Source: Punica granatum (lineage: Eukaryota > Streptophyta > Magnoliopsida > Myrtales > Lythraceae). Taken from it: DNA of 64,000 nucleotides. The stretch is taken from assembly GCF_007655135.1 (NCBI RefSeq), contig NW_022204097.1:1-64000 (forward strand), given 5' to 3'. The notes beneath the pieces were generated by a model, which was not told the DNA's origin, did no database searches, and worked only from the letters and a program-made list of their open reading frames with translations. Of the stretch, positions 1 through 9,752 are shown one piece after another. The stretch's first letter is position 1, and each line of letters opens with the position of its first letter. The position numbers and the translations under genes were made by a program.

Positions 1-2019
1 GGGTGACGCCTGGCTGCGGATGCTGGCTGCGCTCGGTGACGCCTGGCTGCGGATGTGGGGCTGGCTCGGTCGGTGACGCCTGGTGACGGGCACTGTTCAC
101 CCGAGAGCTCCAACTTCACCCGAAATGATCCAAAATGATAAGCAAACGACTCCAAACTAAAAAAACTGGGTTCAGAAATGGAATCCTTGGGTCCGAAACA
201 TGTCGTCTATGAAGTTTGAAGAATTTTGGATATAAGTCGGAATAGTGCCCGCTATGGATCCCGACCTAAACTCCAAAGCTATTTGGCTTGATTCTTGATT
301 TTCATGAAGTTCTTTGCTTGCTGCTGGTTCCTAAGGAGTTGAGAGCATTTTCTAGAGGGAGAAACTAGCAAGATGAGGTGTGCTTCATGCATGATTAGCT
401 TAATCACAAATAGGCAATATATATGTGAAGCTAATGAGCAATTAAGCAAAACAAAGCACCATTAAGGGCCTCATTAATGAAGGTCGGTTGCCCTAATGGA
501 GATGAGGATGAATGTCATCCAAGTATCTTGATGAGGAAGAGCCAAGAAGCATTAATGGAGGTGGAGTTAATGGCTTGAGTGTTGACTTGGAAGACCAAAG
601 ATATTTTGGGCTAGGTGAGGGCAAGAGAGGAAAGGGGAAAAGGCCGAAAAGTTTGGGGCAAAGGCGGTTGCCCTTGGGCAGCCCGTGGGTCCCACGGCTT
701 GTGAGGAGAAACCGGAAAAGACTCGGGTCTCGATTGGTCGCGTATTCGAAGTTCGTGGTTCGAATTGAACGTCGAATTGTCTGTATACGCGTGAAAACGG
801 AGTTAATGAGCCAAGATTGACATTTTCTATTGAGAAATGTCCGGATGTGTGTGGGGCTCGGGAGCCGATTTTGCCCATTGCAAGTGATCGGGGAAAGTTG
901 TCCGCTTCTGACAGCATATCCGTGTCTGCATCTCATGTTGGTCATTTTGGCATAAGTTGTCAAACACGTGAACAAATCCCTTAAGCCGGTAATGCTAACG
1001 TGGGGCCGGAGACGTCCTAGGAGGCCGAGACTGGTTTTCTCAAGATGACTTCTGAGTTGCTTGGGCACTCCGGAGATTACTGTAATCTCTGTTTGTCAAG
1101 ATTAGACCTCCAAGGACTTGAAGAGTGTATCTGAGACCTCTAAAGCACTGTTTGAGAGATCTAGATGAGTTGTGTGAATTATTCCGACGACTCCACATTG
1201 AGCCTTAAGAAGGCTAGCATTGTGTAACGTAAGCATTCGGCGTCAAATTTCCCCAAAGAGGACCTCCGGATATGGATTTCCACTGAAAATGGTCATTTCC
1301 GCTCTTCGGAGGTTACTCGGGAAACCGCGAAGGGTTTTGCTGTCTGTTTTGCCCAATTGTGAATGTCTGCTAGAGTTTTCTGGGCAATGCGGTATGAACT
1401 TCGTTTGCCGTAATTCCATCAGACCCTTCTCCGGCTATGCTCTTCTGAAGAGGGGTATGCTTGTTTTGCCGTTCGGAAGTCATTTGAAGTGTCTGTGTGA
1501 CTTCCAAAAGACAATCTGAAGCGTTGTTCCTACTCTGTGTGCTGATGGGGCATGGCCGCGTCTGATATTTGGAATTAACTTTTCTCCAGGAAACCGGCAT
1601 TTTTGGACTTCCACTGAAAAGTTGTCTGTATACAGAAAGTTGTTCTGTATAGAACAGATGATTTGCAAAATGCCTTTGGGGACACTCTTCATCTATTTGG
1701 CACTGGTGTGGATTTTTGGAGTCCAATATTCACTATCTTCCGATGACCGAGCGAACTATCGGAAAATAGTGCCGTCCGTGTAATACACTGAAAACGCCGG
1801 TTTTGGACATTGTTGAGTTCTTTGGTCGCTCTGTTCCCCTTTGGTGACCCCTAGAGTCCTTCTGTCATGTCCATGGGCCATTTGCTCAATTTTGCCAACT
1901 TGAGGATGAATAGTGATTTCTTGCTCTGCCGAGCCGTTTTCTGTATTCTGCTCAAGTCGTGGCTTGGGTCATTGCTAATATCATTGTTTGGAATGGTGAG
2001 CCAAAATGGGGTGCTGACA
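1..2019 (-). repeat. Element A 3' LTR (partial, outer part missing)
   Basis: Bases 1-2019 match 17035-19053 almost base for base, ending in GGTGCTGACA at 2019, where the polypurine tract begins. This holds the U3 region, the TATA box and part of the transcribed leader; about 3.1 kb of R/U5 should lie left of the window. Substitutions are few, for example at about 395 and 1299. Nine small indels relative to the right LTR cluster between about 652 and 1047. ORFs within it on both strands, such as one of 118 codons at 1370-1726, recur in the other LTR and resemble no known protein; I do not call them genes. Confidence 0.95.
417..424 (-). promoter_or_regulatory. TATA box in element A 3' LTR
   Basis: An ATATATAT run lies about 1.6 kb from the U3 end. 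A TATA-like motif occurs at the equivalent place in every LTR of the window that covers it (17443, 32469, 47014, 58004, 59789, 63332), followed in element sense by an AT-rich block with GCCTATTTGTG-like sequence. That places the U3/R boundary near 390 on the minus strand. Promoter activity is inferred from position and conservation. Confidence 0.6.
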
Positions 2020-2033
2020 GCTTGCCCCTCTTT
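2020..2033 (-). other. Element A polypurine tract (PPT)
   Basis: In element sense the sequence just before the 3' LTR is AAAGAGGGGCAAGC, abutting TGTCAGCACC. The same motif occurs at the same place in D and, with one transition, in C. It primes plus-strand DNA synthesis in LTR retrotransposons. Position and conservation make the call secure. Confidence 0.9.
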
Positions 2034-2235
2034 GACTGCTTGCTCGAGTAGAGGATGCAATCAAAGATTTCAAAAGCACCCCAGTTTGATAGCAATGATC
2101 AAAATGGAATTTCCTATATGGCCCTCTCCTTTTTGTTTTGGATATGTAGGATGTTGTACCTAATAAGAGGGAATATGGTGAGATGTGCACAATAACATGT
2201 AGAGTTCGGAACAAAGCTGAAACAGGCAATTAAAG

Positions 2236-2440
2236 TCGGGACTGACCCGACGGGGATTGACCCCAATGCAAGAAAAGTAATCGGGACTGACCCGAAGGGG
2301 TTTGCAATATGCACGAAAAGTAATCGGGACTGACCCGAAGGGGACTGACCCCAATGCAGGAAAAGTAGTCGGGACTGACCCGAAGGGGACTGACCCCAAT
2401 GCAGGAAAAGTAGTCGGGACTGACCCGAAGGGTTTGCAAT
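2236..2440. repeat. 45-bp tandem repeat array, element A 3' UTR
   Basis: About four to five copies of a 45-bp unit containing GACTGACCCGAAGGGGACTG and a CCCCAATGCAGGAAAAGTA segment. Two copies near 2326-2415 are nearly exact; the outer ones are shortened or recombined with the TTTGCAATATGCAC motif of the next array. Element D has a single related copy at about 48815-48835, so this array looks like a local amplification. Confidence 0.9.
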
Positions 2441-2603
2441 ATGCACGGGGCGCATACCGAATGAACTGCATGGTTCAAAGGCGCCTACCGGTGGACTTGC
2501 GAGATGCACGAGCGCTTGCTCGGCGAGTTGCAATATGCACGGGGCGCATACCGAATGAACTGCATGGTTCAAAGGCGCCTACCGGTGGACTTGCGATGTG
2601 CAC
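2434..2603. repeat. 94-bp tandem duplication, element A 3' UTR
   Basis: A unit starting TTGCAATATGCACGGGGCGC at 2434 is repeated at 2528, giving about 1.8 copies with a 94-bp period. It contains GCACGGGCGC-like motifs that recur, diverged and shorter, in the 31-bp array of element C (34565-34860). It joins the 45-bp array on one side and the 56-bp array on the other. Confidence 0.85.
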
Positions 2604-3212
2604 TGCATCCTGAGAGGGTGCACGCTAATGAAAATGCATTGCGGAAATAAATGTGCACTGCGGTCCTGAGAGGGTGCACGCTAATGAAAATGCATTGCGG
2701 AAATAAATGTGCACTGCAGTCCTGAGAGGGTGCACGCTAATGAAAGTGCATTGCGGAAATAAATGTGCACTGCAGTCCTGAGAGGGTGCACGCTAATGAA
2801 AGTGCATTGCGGAAATAAATGTGCACTGCAGTCCTGAGAGGGTGCACGCTAATGAAAATGCATTGCGGAAATAAATGTGCACTGCAGTCCTGAGAGGGTG
2901 CACGCTAATGAAAATGCATTGCGGAAATAAATGTGCACTGCGGTCCTGAGAGGGTGCACGCTAATGAAAGTGCATTGCGGAAATAAATGTGCACTGCAGT
3001 CCTGAGAGGGTGCACGCTAATGAAAATGCATTGCGGAAATAAATGTGCACTGCGATCCTGAGAGGGTGCACGCTAATGAAAGTGCATTGCGGAAATAAAT
3101 GTGCACTGCAGTCCTGAGAGGGTGCACGCTAATGAAAGTGCATTGCGGAAATAAATGTGCACTGCAGTCCTGAGAGGGTGCACGCTAATGAAAGTGCATT
3201 GCAGAAATAAAT
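2597..3212. repeat. 56-bp tandem repeat array (11 copies), element A 3' UTR
   Basis: Eleven head-to-tail copies start at about 2597, 2652, 2708, 2764, 2820, 2876, 2932, 2988, 3044, 3100 and 3156. Each contains TGTGCACTGC, CCTGAGAGGGTGCACGC and GCATTGCGGAAATAAA. Copies differ at only a few positions, such as CAGTCC/CGGTCC and AAAATG/AAAGTG, so expansion was recent. The unit is not a multiple of three and has stops in all frames. Hypervariable 3' UTR arrays are a known trait of Ogre elements and a known source of satellite DNA. Confidence 0.95.
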
Positions 3213-4318
3213 GTGTGAGAAGTAAATGCAAACACTGGGGAGTGGTGTGAGGTGTGGAAGGAATCATTGTGTTCCTTCCCTCGTTGATTTCGTCCATGTC
3301 GCAATCAATGCTGTGGTGGGACGTTTCATTGCTCGCCAACTGATTGCGATGTAACTGAGTGCCTGGAGTGTTGTCCTGAAGGTCTCTCTTCGGATTTAGA
3401 CTGTAGCCTTTGGCATAAGACAGACATGCATTCGTCAAAAAGAAACTCTTTTCGGGGTTCAAATCCTGCTTCCTGCAACTAGAATCAAAAGGGCTAATAG
3501 TGGTTGTCAATCCTACTCTATAGCCATAATGAAGATGTATCAAGAAGTCTGAATAATAATGCTTTGGGGATTTGAACATGATGACCATTTAAAGGGGTGG
3601 TCGTCTCCCACTAGATTGTGACTCGACAAAAGGCTTATATTTACAGAATGGGCTTGACCCGTAGAATTTGCATTAAGGAAAATGGAGGGATTTTGGGATC
3701 CTCCATATCAAGGATACGACGATTCGACTGCATGTCGAAACGTGTCTTGTGCTGTGAGAGTCAAAGAGAGTTTGCTTGCATCGGAGACTGCCAAACTACT
3801 ACTTGTTGTCGCTTCACACTGAGTGTAGTTGTTACTTCATAGTCGAGCTGCCGAAGGCCCCTAACTTTTGCCTAGGTCGCAAGATGCGTGACGACCTAGC
3901 GGGGTATTCTTTTAGACTCTTTTCTCATTTAGAGCTCACCTTTTGCTATGACCGTCCCAATTGGATTTGGTCATACCTCTCGGTTCCTCTAACTTTTGCC
4001 TAGAGCGCCTTTTCGGTTTTCACTCTAGCGAGGATTTCGCTTTGTACTCTCCTTTTGCCACGATTCCCCTTTTTCGGGATTTTAAACCGTGCCCCTCATT
4101 CCCTAATTTTTGCCTAGGCCGCCTCAAAGAGGTTTCAACCTAGCGGGAGATTTACTATTTTTCTCTCAGGACAAGTTCAGAGAAAGGGAAAAAGGCAGAA
4201 GCGGGGAGTGTATTAATAAGCGGAAATGAAAATGCTGGGAGATTGTACATGCGAAGAAAGTAAAGAAATGTAAATGTGCATTTGAGGAAAACATCCACGT
4301 GGAATGAGAGAAACACTA
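3213..4318 (-). other. Element A 3' UTR between integrase and tandem arrays, with three hairpin motifs
   Basis: No convincing ORF. The part at 3213-3360 matches element D at about 48890-49030. The part at 3840-4150 holds three copies of a module: a CTAACTTTTGCCTAG-like lead-in, a CTAGGTCG-type stem arm, a loop and the matching arm before GCGGG. Stems are at 3872-3879/3892-3899, 4000-4005/4023-4028 and 4114-4118/4139-4143, the last with an inner CCTC/GAGG stem. Single copies of the module occur in B, C and D. The rest, 3360-3840, I see only in A. Integrase ends at 4319. Confidence 0.75.
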
Positions 4319-5669
4319 TCATGGATAGTATTTCTTGAGTGTATCAGCATTGACCGGAAGAGCATTCTCGTTCCCATCCATATCATTGAGAATGATTGCC
4401 CCACCGTCAAAGACTTCTTTAACAATGAAGGGACCGTCGTATTTGTAAGCGAATTTGCCCCTGGAATCAGGGGCAATATGCAGAACCTTTCGCAGGACGA
4501 GGTCGCCGGGGCTGAACTCGCGGGGACGAACTTTCTTGTTAAAAGCTCGGGCCATTCTTTGCTGATAGCACTGACCGTGGCAAAGTGCTGTTAGCCGCTT
4601 CTCATCAATGAGATTGAGCTGTTCGTAGCGTTGCTTTGCCCACTCTGCTTCCTTGAGCTTGGACTCGGCAAGGATCCTCATAGAGGGAATCTCTACTTCG
4701 ATTGGAAGAACTGCTTCCATGCCGTAGACCAAAGAGTATGGGGTTGATCCAGTGGACGAGCGGATAGAAGTCCGATACGCCAAGAGTGCGAATGGGAGCA
4801 TCTCGTGCCAGTCTCTGTAATTAACTGTCATCTTTTCGATGATCTTCTTTATGTTCTTGTTTGCTGCCTCTACTGCACCGTTCATTTGTGGACGATACGG
4901 AGAGGAGTTGCGGTGTAGAATCTTGAACTGTGCACAGAGCTCATCGATGAGCTTATTGTTCAAATTCTTGGCGTTGTCTGTGACAAGTGTCGCAGGGACC
5001 CCGTAACGTGCAATGATGTCACGTCTGAGGAAGCGTGCCACGGTCTTTGCAGTGACTGATGCAAGAGTGATAGCTTCGATCCATTTGGTGAAGTAGTCGA
5101 TAGCTACCAATATGTACAAGTGCCCATTGGATGCTTTGGGGTTAATAGGACCAATCACGTCCATGCCCCACATTGAAAAGGGCCACGGAGCAGCCATTGG
5201 ATGCAGCTCATTGGGTGGTGCTCTGATCTGATTTGCGTAAACTTGACACAAGTGACAGTGCCTGACATGTTTGACGCAGTCAGTCTCCATGGTGGACCAG
5301 AAGTACCCAAGTCGCATGAGCTTCTTTGCTAGCATGAGCCCGTTCATATGAGGTCCGCAATTTCCCTCGTGCACTTCTTCCATGAGGCGTTGTGCCTCAT
5401 TCTCATCAACACACCGAAGCAGTGTGGCATCGAAAGAACGGCGGGTAAAGGATTTCACCGCTCAGGAAGAAATTTGCTGCAATGCGCCGAAGAGTCCTCC
5501 GGTCATGTCGATCGGTGAATGCTGGGAACTGACCCGTTTGTAGCAAGTGTTTAATGTCTGCGTACCACGGCTTGCCGTCGATAGCGTCGATTACATCGCA
5601 ATGGGCAGGACCCTGAGCAATCTCAAATTCGAGGGGCTCGATGAGATTCTCTTTTGTAATGCTAACCAT
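4319..5669 (-). pseudogene. Integrase (element A), frameshifted near its N-terminus
   Basis: Integrase would insert the element cDNA into host chromosomes in the nucleus. The main frame (4319-5458, 379 codons) has an HHCC zinc-binding module, H30-x6-H37-x30-C68-x2-C71, then a DDE core with D100 (WGMD), D161 (VTDN) and E197 (GAVE), then a C-terminal part with FSPGDLVLR and YDGPFIV, typical of Ty3/gypsy integrases. The stop at 4319 is the end of pol. The N-terminal 87 codons (5406-5669) lie in another frame; the shift sits near 5450 in a short C run. A further shift near 5680 separates this from the upstream RNase H. All catalytic residues are intact, so only the indels break the frame. Confidence 0.9.
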
Positions 5670-6238
5670 GGAAGCGAGAGTGTTGCGAGTGCATCAGCGA
5701 ACTGGTTCTTCATGCGTGGTGTGTATGTAAATGAGATGTCCTTGAAGTTTTCTGTCAAGTCTTCAAGGTACTCATGATATGGCACCAGTTTTGGATCTTT
5801 CGTCTTCCATTGTTTGAGTGTCTGAAAGATTGTGAGCATGGAATCTCCAAACACTTCAAGCTCCTTGACTTTGAGGTCGATTGCCGCCTGCAAGCCGAGG
5901 ATACATGCCTCATATTCGGCTATGTTGTTGGTGCAGGGGAAATCAATCTTCGCTGCAACAGGAAAATGGCGCCCTTCCGGGGATATCAGCACTGCGCCAA
6001 TCCCTGATCCGGTGGAATTAACTGCACCATCGAAGTACATCTTCCATCTGGTGGTTTCCTCCTCACCACTCATTTGGAGGATTTTTTCGTCGGGGAAATC
6101 AGAGTCGATCGGTGTGTCATCGACAATCGGGAATTCTGCTAAATGATCTGCTATCGCTTGGCCCTTGACTGATGTGCGCGACACATATTCGATGTCGTAC
6201 TCCGTCAGTTGGCAACGCCATTTTACTATGTTCCTCAT
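5591..6238 (-). pseudogene. Second RNase H domain (archaeal-type aRNH) of element A pol
   Basis: RNase H removes the RNA strand of the RNA:DNA hybrid during reverse transcription. This frame has the full active-site set: D70 in MYFDGA, E108 in NNIAEYEA, D132 in FGDS and D182 in QFADAL. A complete extra RNase H after a degenerate first one is a known mark of the Tat/Ogre lineage and separates it from other plant Ty3/gypsy groups. The frame is cut off from the upstream RT/RNH by a one-base shift near 6243 and from integrase by one near 5680, after the ALATL segment. The methionine at the frame start is an artefact of the frameshift, not a real start. Confidence 0.88.
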
Positions 6239-6787
6239 GGAGGACGGAGAGTACTAAGCAGATATTTCAAAGGATCTGTCTTCGACAGCAGGCGAACAGT
6301 ATGGTAGAGAGTGTATTGCCGGAGTCTCTGCATGACCCACACAAGTGCGCAACACATTTTCTCTATCTCAGGGTAGTTGGACTCCCCTTCAGTGAACTTT
6401 TTGCTCAAATAATAAATGGCTCGCTCTGCGTGAGAGGACTCGTCCTTTTGTCCTAACATGCATCCGATGGATTGTCGGCGCACCGTCAAGTACAAAATGA
6501 GAGGACGATCAGGTGAAGGTGGAACTAACACCGGCGGCTGACTTAAATATGCCTTGATGGTATCAAAAGCTTTCTGACACTCATCATCCCATTCGACCGC
6601 TGCATTCTTGCGAAGCAAACGGAAGAGTGGTTGGCACTTGTCTGTCAAATTTGCGATGAAACGCGCGATGTAATTCAGCCGTCCTAAGAAGCTCCTCACT
6701 TCGCGCACTGTCGATGGAGGGGGCAATTCCATGATCGCTTTAACTTTGTCAGGGTCGACCTTGATGCCTTCCTCACTGACTATAACC
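6235..6787 (-). pseudogene. RT connection and degenerate first RNase H domain (element A pol)
   Basis: This frame continues reverse transcriptase. It has the thumb/connection motif FLGRLNYIARFI, then a first RNase H region in which the expected acidic residues are absent (LYLTVRRQSIGCML where active enzymes have an aspartate), while AIYYLSKK and the TLYHTVRLLSKTDPLKYLL segment are preserved. Loss of catalytic residues here is usual in Tat elements, where the domain serves as a tether and the second RNase H does the cutting. Two one-base losses in T runs near 6795-6810 separate it from the RT catalytic frame. Confidence 0.85.
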
Positions 6788-7763
6788 CTAACAATTTCCC
6801 TGACTTGACGCCAATGTGCATTTTGTTGGGTTAAGTCGGAGTTTGTATTTCTTGAGGCGGTCGAACAATCGTTTGAGGTTAACCAAATGATCTTCTCCTT
6901 CTTTGGACTTCGCGATCATGTCGTCTACATAGACCTCGATCTCTTTATGCATCATGTCATGAAAGAGAGTGACCATTGCTCGTTGATAGGTTGCCCCGGC
7001 ATTTTTGAGACCGAAAGGCATGACCTTGTAGCAAAATGTACCCCACATCGTGATGAATGTGGTCTTGACTTTGTCTTCTTCGGCCATCTGAATCTGATTG
7101 TATCCAGAGAAACCGTCCATGAAGGAGAATTGTGAGTGGCGTGCTGTATTGTCCACCAAGACATCGATGTGTGGCAGCGGAAAATTATCCTTTGGGCTAG
7201 CCCTATTGAGATCTCGGTAGTCGATGCAGACTCTGACTTTCCCATTTTTCTTTTCCACTGGAACAATGTTCGCTACCCATTCAGAGTAATTGCATACCTC
7301 CAGGAATCCCGCGTCTACTTGCTTGATGACTTCTTCCTTAATGCGTAAGAGAAGGTCAGCTCTTTGACGTCGCAAGTGTTGGCGTTTGGGTGGGAATCTT
7401 TCAGTATCGAGTGGGAGGAAATGCTTTACGATTGAGGGGTCTAGGCCTGGCATATCGGCGTAGGACCAAGCGAAGACCTCCTGGTACTCTGTCAAGAAGT
7501 CGATCATTCGGGTCCTCTGTGCAGAGTCGAGTCCTATTCCGATTCTAAGGGTGCGTGGTTCGCCTGCATTGCCTACGTTGATGTCTTCGGTTGGCTCAAC
7601 GGAAGTGAGTTGGTGGTTTTCGAGACGATGCAAACTCTCTTCTATCTCGGGCACGCGACCATCCTCGTCAAGTCCTTCCCCGAAGTATATGGGTAGGGAC
7701 TTTCCGAGATGTGTTTCGAGTGAATCCGAATCGTTATATCCATGATTTGGATTCGATTGGAGC
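6788..7763 (-). pseudogene. Reverse transcriptase catalytic region (element A pol, exon 2 start)
   Basis: RT copies the element RNA into DNA in virus-like particles. In the 327-codon frame I see CIDYRDLN at 182-189, FMDGFSGYNQI with the first catalytic aspartate at 219, MPFGLKNAGATYQR at 251-264, and the YVDD catalytic pair at 281-284. Length and order fit Ty3/gypsy RT. The ATG at 7771 lies within the last bases of the putative intron, so the real coding start is probably exon 2 at 7763, joined in frame to protease. The frame ends early at 6788 through T-run deletions; the continuing RT sequence follows in another frame. Confidence 0.92.
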
Positions 7764-7951
7764 CTGGACATGAAAGTGAATTGTCTTAGAAATTAAAGAT
7801 GTTAGAAGCGAGTGCAAGAGAGAATTTAGGGACAGGAAATCAAAAACATGCAGGGATTCTATTAACAAGCCATAACAAAAAACCCTCTTCTGTCATGTGG
7901 CTTATGGCATTGCCGACATGCAGGTAGCATTATGTATAAAGACCGTCTTAC
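7764..7951 (-). other. Putative Ogre intron between protease and RT (188 bp)
   Basis: In element sense the protease frame runs to GCCGATGT, then a GTAAGA donor at 7951; its stop codon lies just inside the intron at 7948-7950. The acceptor TTTCATGTCCAG ends at 7764. Removing exactly this stretch joins the two exons in frame, turning a terminated protease ORF into a continuous pro-RT frame. An intron at this place is established for Ogre elements. Element B keeps a homologous stretch including the acceptor (24092-24285). Splicing itself is inferred. Confidence 0.8.
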
Positions 7952-9752
7952 ACATCGGCAACTATGGCCGAGTAGAGCGGGATTGAAGTCCAGTTGGTAA
8001 GCTCCTCATCCTCCTGTGCAGGACGGATATGAACCTTAGAAGATGTCTCCTCAATGACGGCATGTATGGCTGGCAAAGCCAAAAACGCTTCAACCGCATC
8101 GAAGAGAAGTCATCTGTTTCAGTGATTGGGTTCTCTGAGGTGTCTCCCATGATTTGTGGTGGTGCTGCAAAAAACTGTGAGAGTGGTGGAAATGGCATGC
8201 CCCTATAGAGCTTCCCATAATGTGCAGCAAGGTGGTGTAGATGTTTTCCGCGACGGGCTTGTGTGACCTCATGGCAGAGGAAAGGGCGTAAAAAAGCCCG
8301 CGTCCCGAGTCCAGTTCCAGGGACATAATTGTTCTTCAAGAGAACCTTTCCAATCATGCGATCAGTTCGCGATGGACTAACCTCTCCGTAGTCTCGAATT
8401 ACGGAGATCATGTCAAAAGAATGGAAAGGGAGATTCTGATCTTCTCCAATGCTGATATAAGGGATGGCCGTTTCTTTATAGACCGCGTAATCTTCCTCGC
8501 CGTTGACAGTGATGAGTTTGCCTTCGGCAAAGAATTTTAACTTCTGGTGCAATGATGAAGGAACGGCGCCGGCGGCGTGAATCCATGGTCTTCCAAGTAG
8601 GAGACTAAAAGCATTGGGTATTTCCAAGATCTGGAAGGTAATAGAGAATGAGCAAGGACCCACCTCGATTAGGAGATCAATTTCACCGTTCACCACTCTC
8701 TTAGAGCCGTCAAAGGCTCGAACGGTGGTCTTGCTTGCACGAATGTGACTCATGTCCACGTTCATCTGTTTCAACGTGGAGACGGGGCAAACGTTAAGAG
8801 CAGAGCCGTTGTCGATCATGACTCGACCAACGATGTGGTTGTTGCACTTGCAAACTATGTGCAACGCCCGCAAATGTGCTTGTCCTTCCGTGGGAATTTC
8901 GTCTTCCGAAAAGGAAATCTGATTTGAGAAAATAGAATTCACCGTCTCCTCAATTCTATTCGGTGCAGTATCTTTCGGGACTTGTGCCGCGGTGAGAACT
9001 TTCAGCAAAGCGTTCCGATGAGGTTCGGAGTTCAAAAGCAATGCGAGCAATGATATATGAGCTGGTGACTTGCTCATTTGCTCGATCACTTTGTACTCGC
9101 TTGCTTTGATCACCTTCATGAAGTCTTCGGCTTCTTGATCGGTGACCTTCTTTGTAGAGAATGACACGGCTTTTGGAGCGATTGAGGATTCAGTAGCAAG
9201 AGCCTTTCCTTTGTCAATATGCTCTGGACCCTGATATACTCGTCCCGAACGCGTGATTCCCATCGTGCTCATCTTCAATTCTGCACTGGCAACCTCGCTC
9301 TCGTATGTCCAGGGAACTCGACTATCGTGATAAGGCTCCTTTGCAGGAACTTCTATAACGAACGGGGCGGGAGCGAATGCGAGTTCTACTGGAGCATAGT
9401 TAATAGCAAATGGAATTGAGGGCTTTCGCGCATCTTCTTCCTCCTCAATAGCAGCAATGCTAATCATGTTCACAGAAGGTCCTGCACCTGATCCATGATC
9501 CGGAAGAGGATTTGCACGGACATTTGGCGGCTTCACCTCATTAAAGGAGATTTGTCTTGCATCAATCATCTCCTGAATTTTATCCCGGAGTCTCCAACAA
9601 GTGTCCAGGGTATGACCAGGAGCACCCCGATGAAATTCGCATCGAAGATTCTGGTTCTGCATGGACGGATCGAAACGAGGATTTGGTGCTTCCGTTTTGA
9701 TCTTGTCGCCTGCAAGGAGCTGTCTGAATATGTAAGAGGGAGGAGCCGGCAA
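7952..9752 (-). pseudogene. Gag C-terminus (zinc-knuckle-like), aspartic protease and G-patch-like region, element A
   Basis: The protease cuts the Gag-Pol polyprotein. Along the 596-codon frame (9752 to 7962): a zinc-knuckle-like C38-x2-H41-x5-H47-x4-C52, an acidic linker, the protease active site IDNGSALNV with D314, the partner motif LLLGRPWIH at 384-392, and a glycine-rich VPGTGLG near 477-483 resembling a retroviral G-patch. The zinc motif has H where many Gag proteins have C, as in B's gag. Near 8108 a TC-rich stretch shifts the frame; the better-conserved reading beyond it runs to the intron donor at 7951. The upstream frame break with the rest of gag is near 9905. Confidence 0.88.

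Noticed and set aside
1370..1726. 118-codon ORF present in both A LTRs (also 18404-18760)
   Set aside because: Identity just reflects LTR duplication. The D LTRs do not keep its full frame, and it has no recognisable domain.
2597..3212. CRISPR-like appearance of regularly spaced 56-bp units
   Set aside because: The whole unit is repeated with no unique spacers, and the setting is a plant retrotransposon 3' UTR.
3455..3480. GGGTTCAAATCCTGC, a tRNA B-box-like match
   Set aside because: No A box, acceptor stem or cloverleaf upstream; a chance match or a very old fragment at best.
6788..7771. Programmed frameshifting as the cause of the pol breaks
   Set aside because: There are about eight breaks at unrelated places, including inside domains, with no slippery heptamer and structure repeated between them. 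Indels explain them better.
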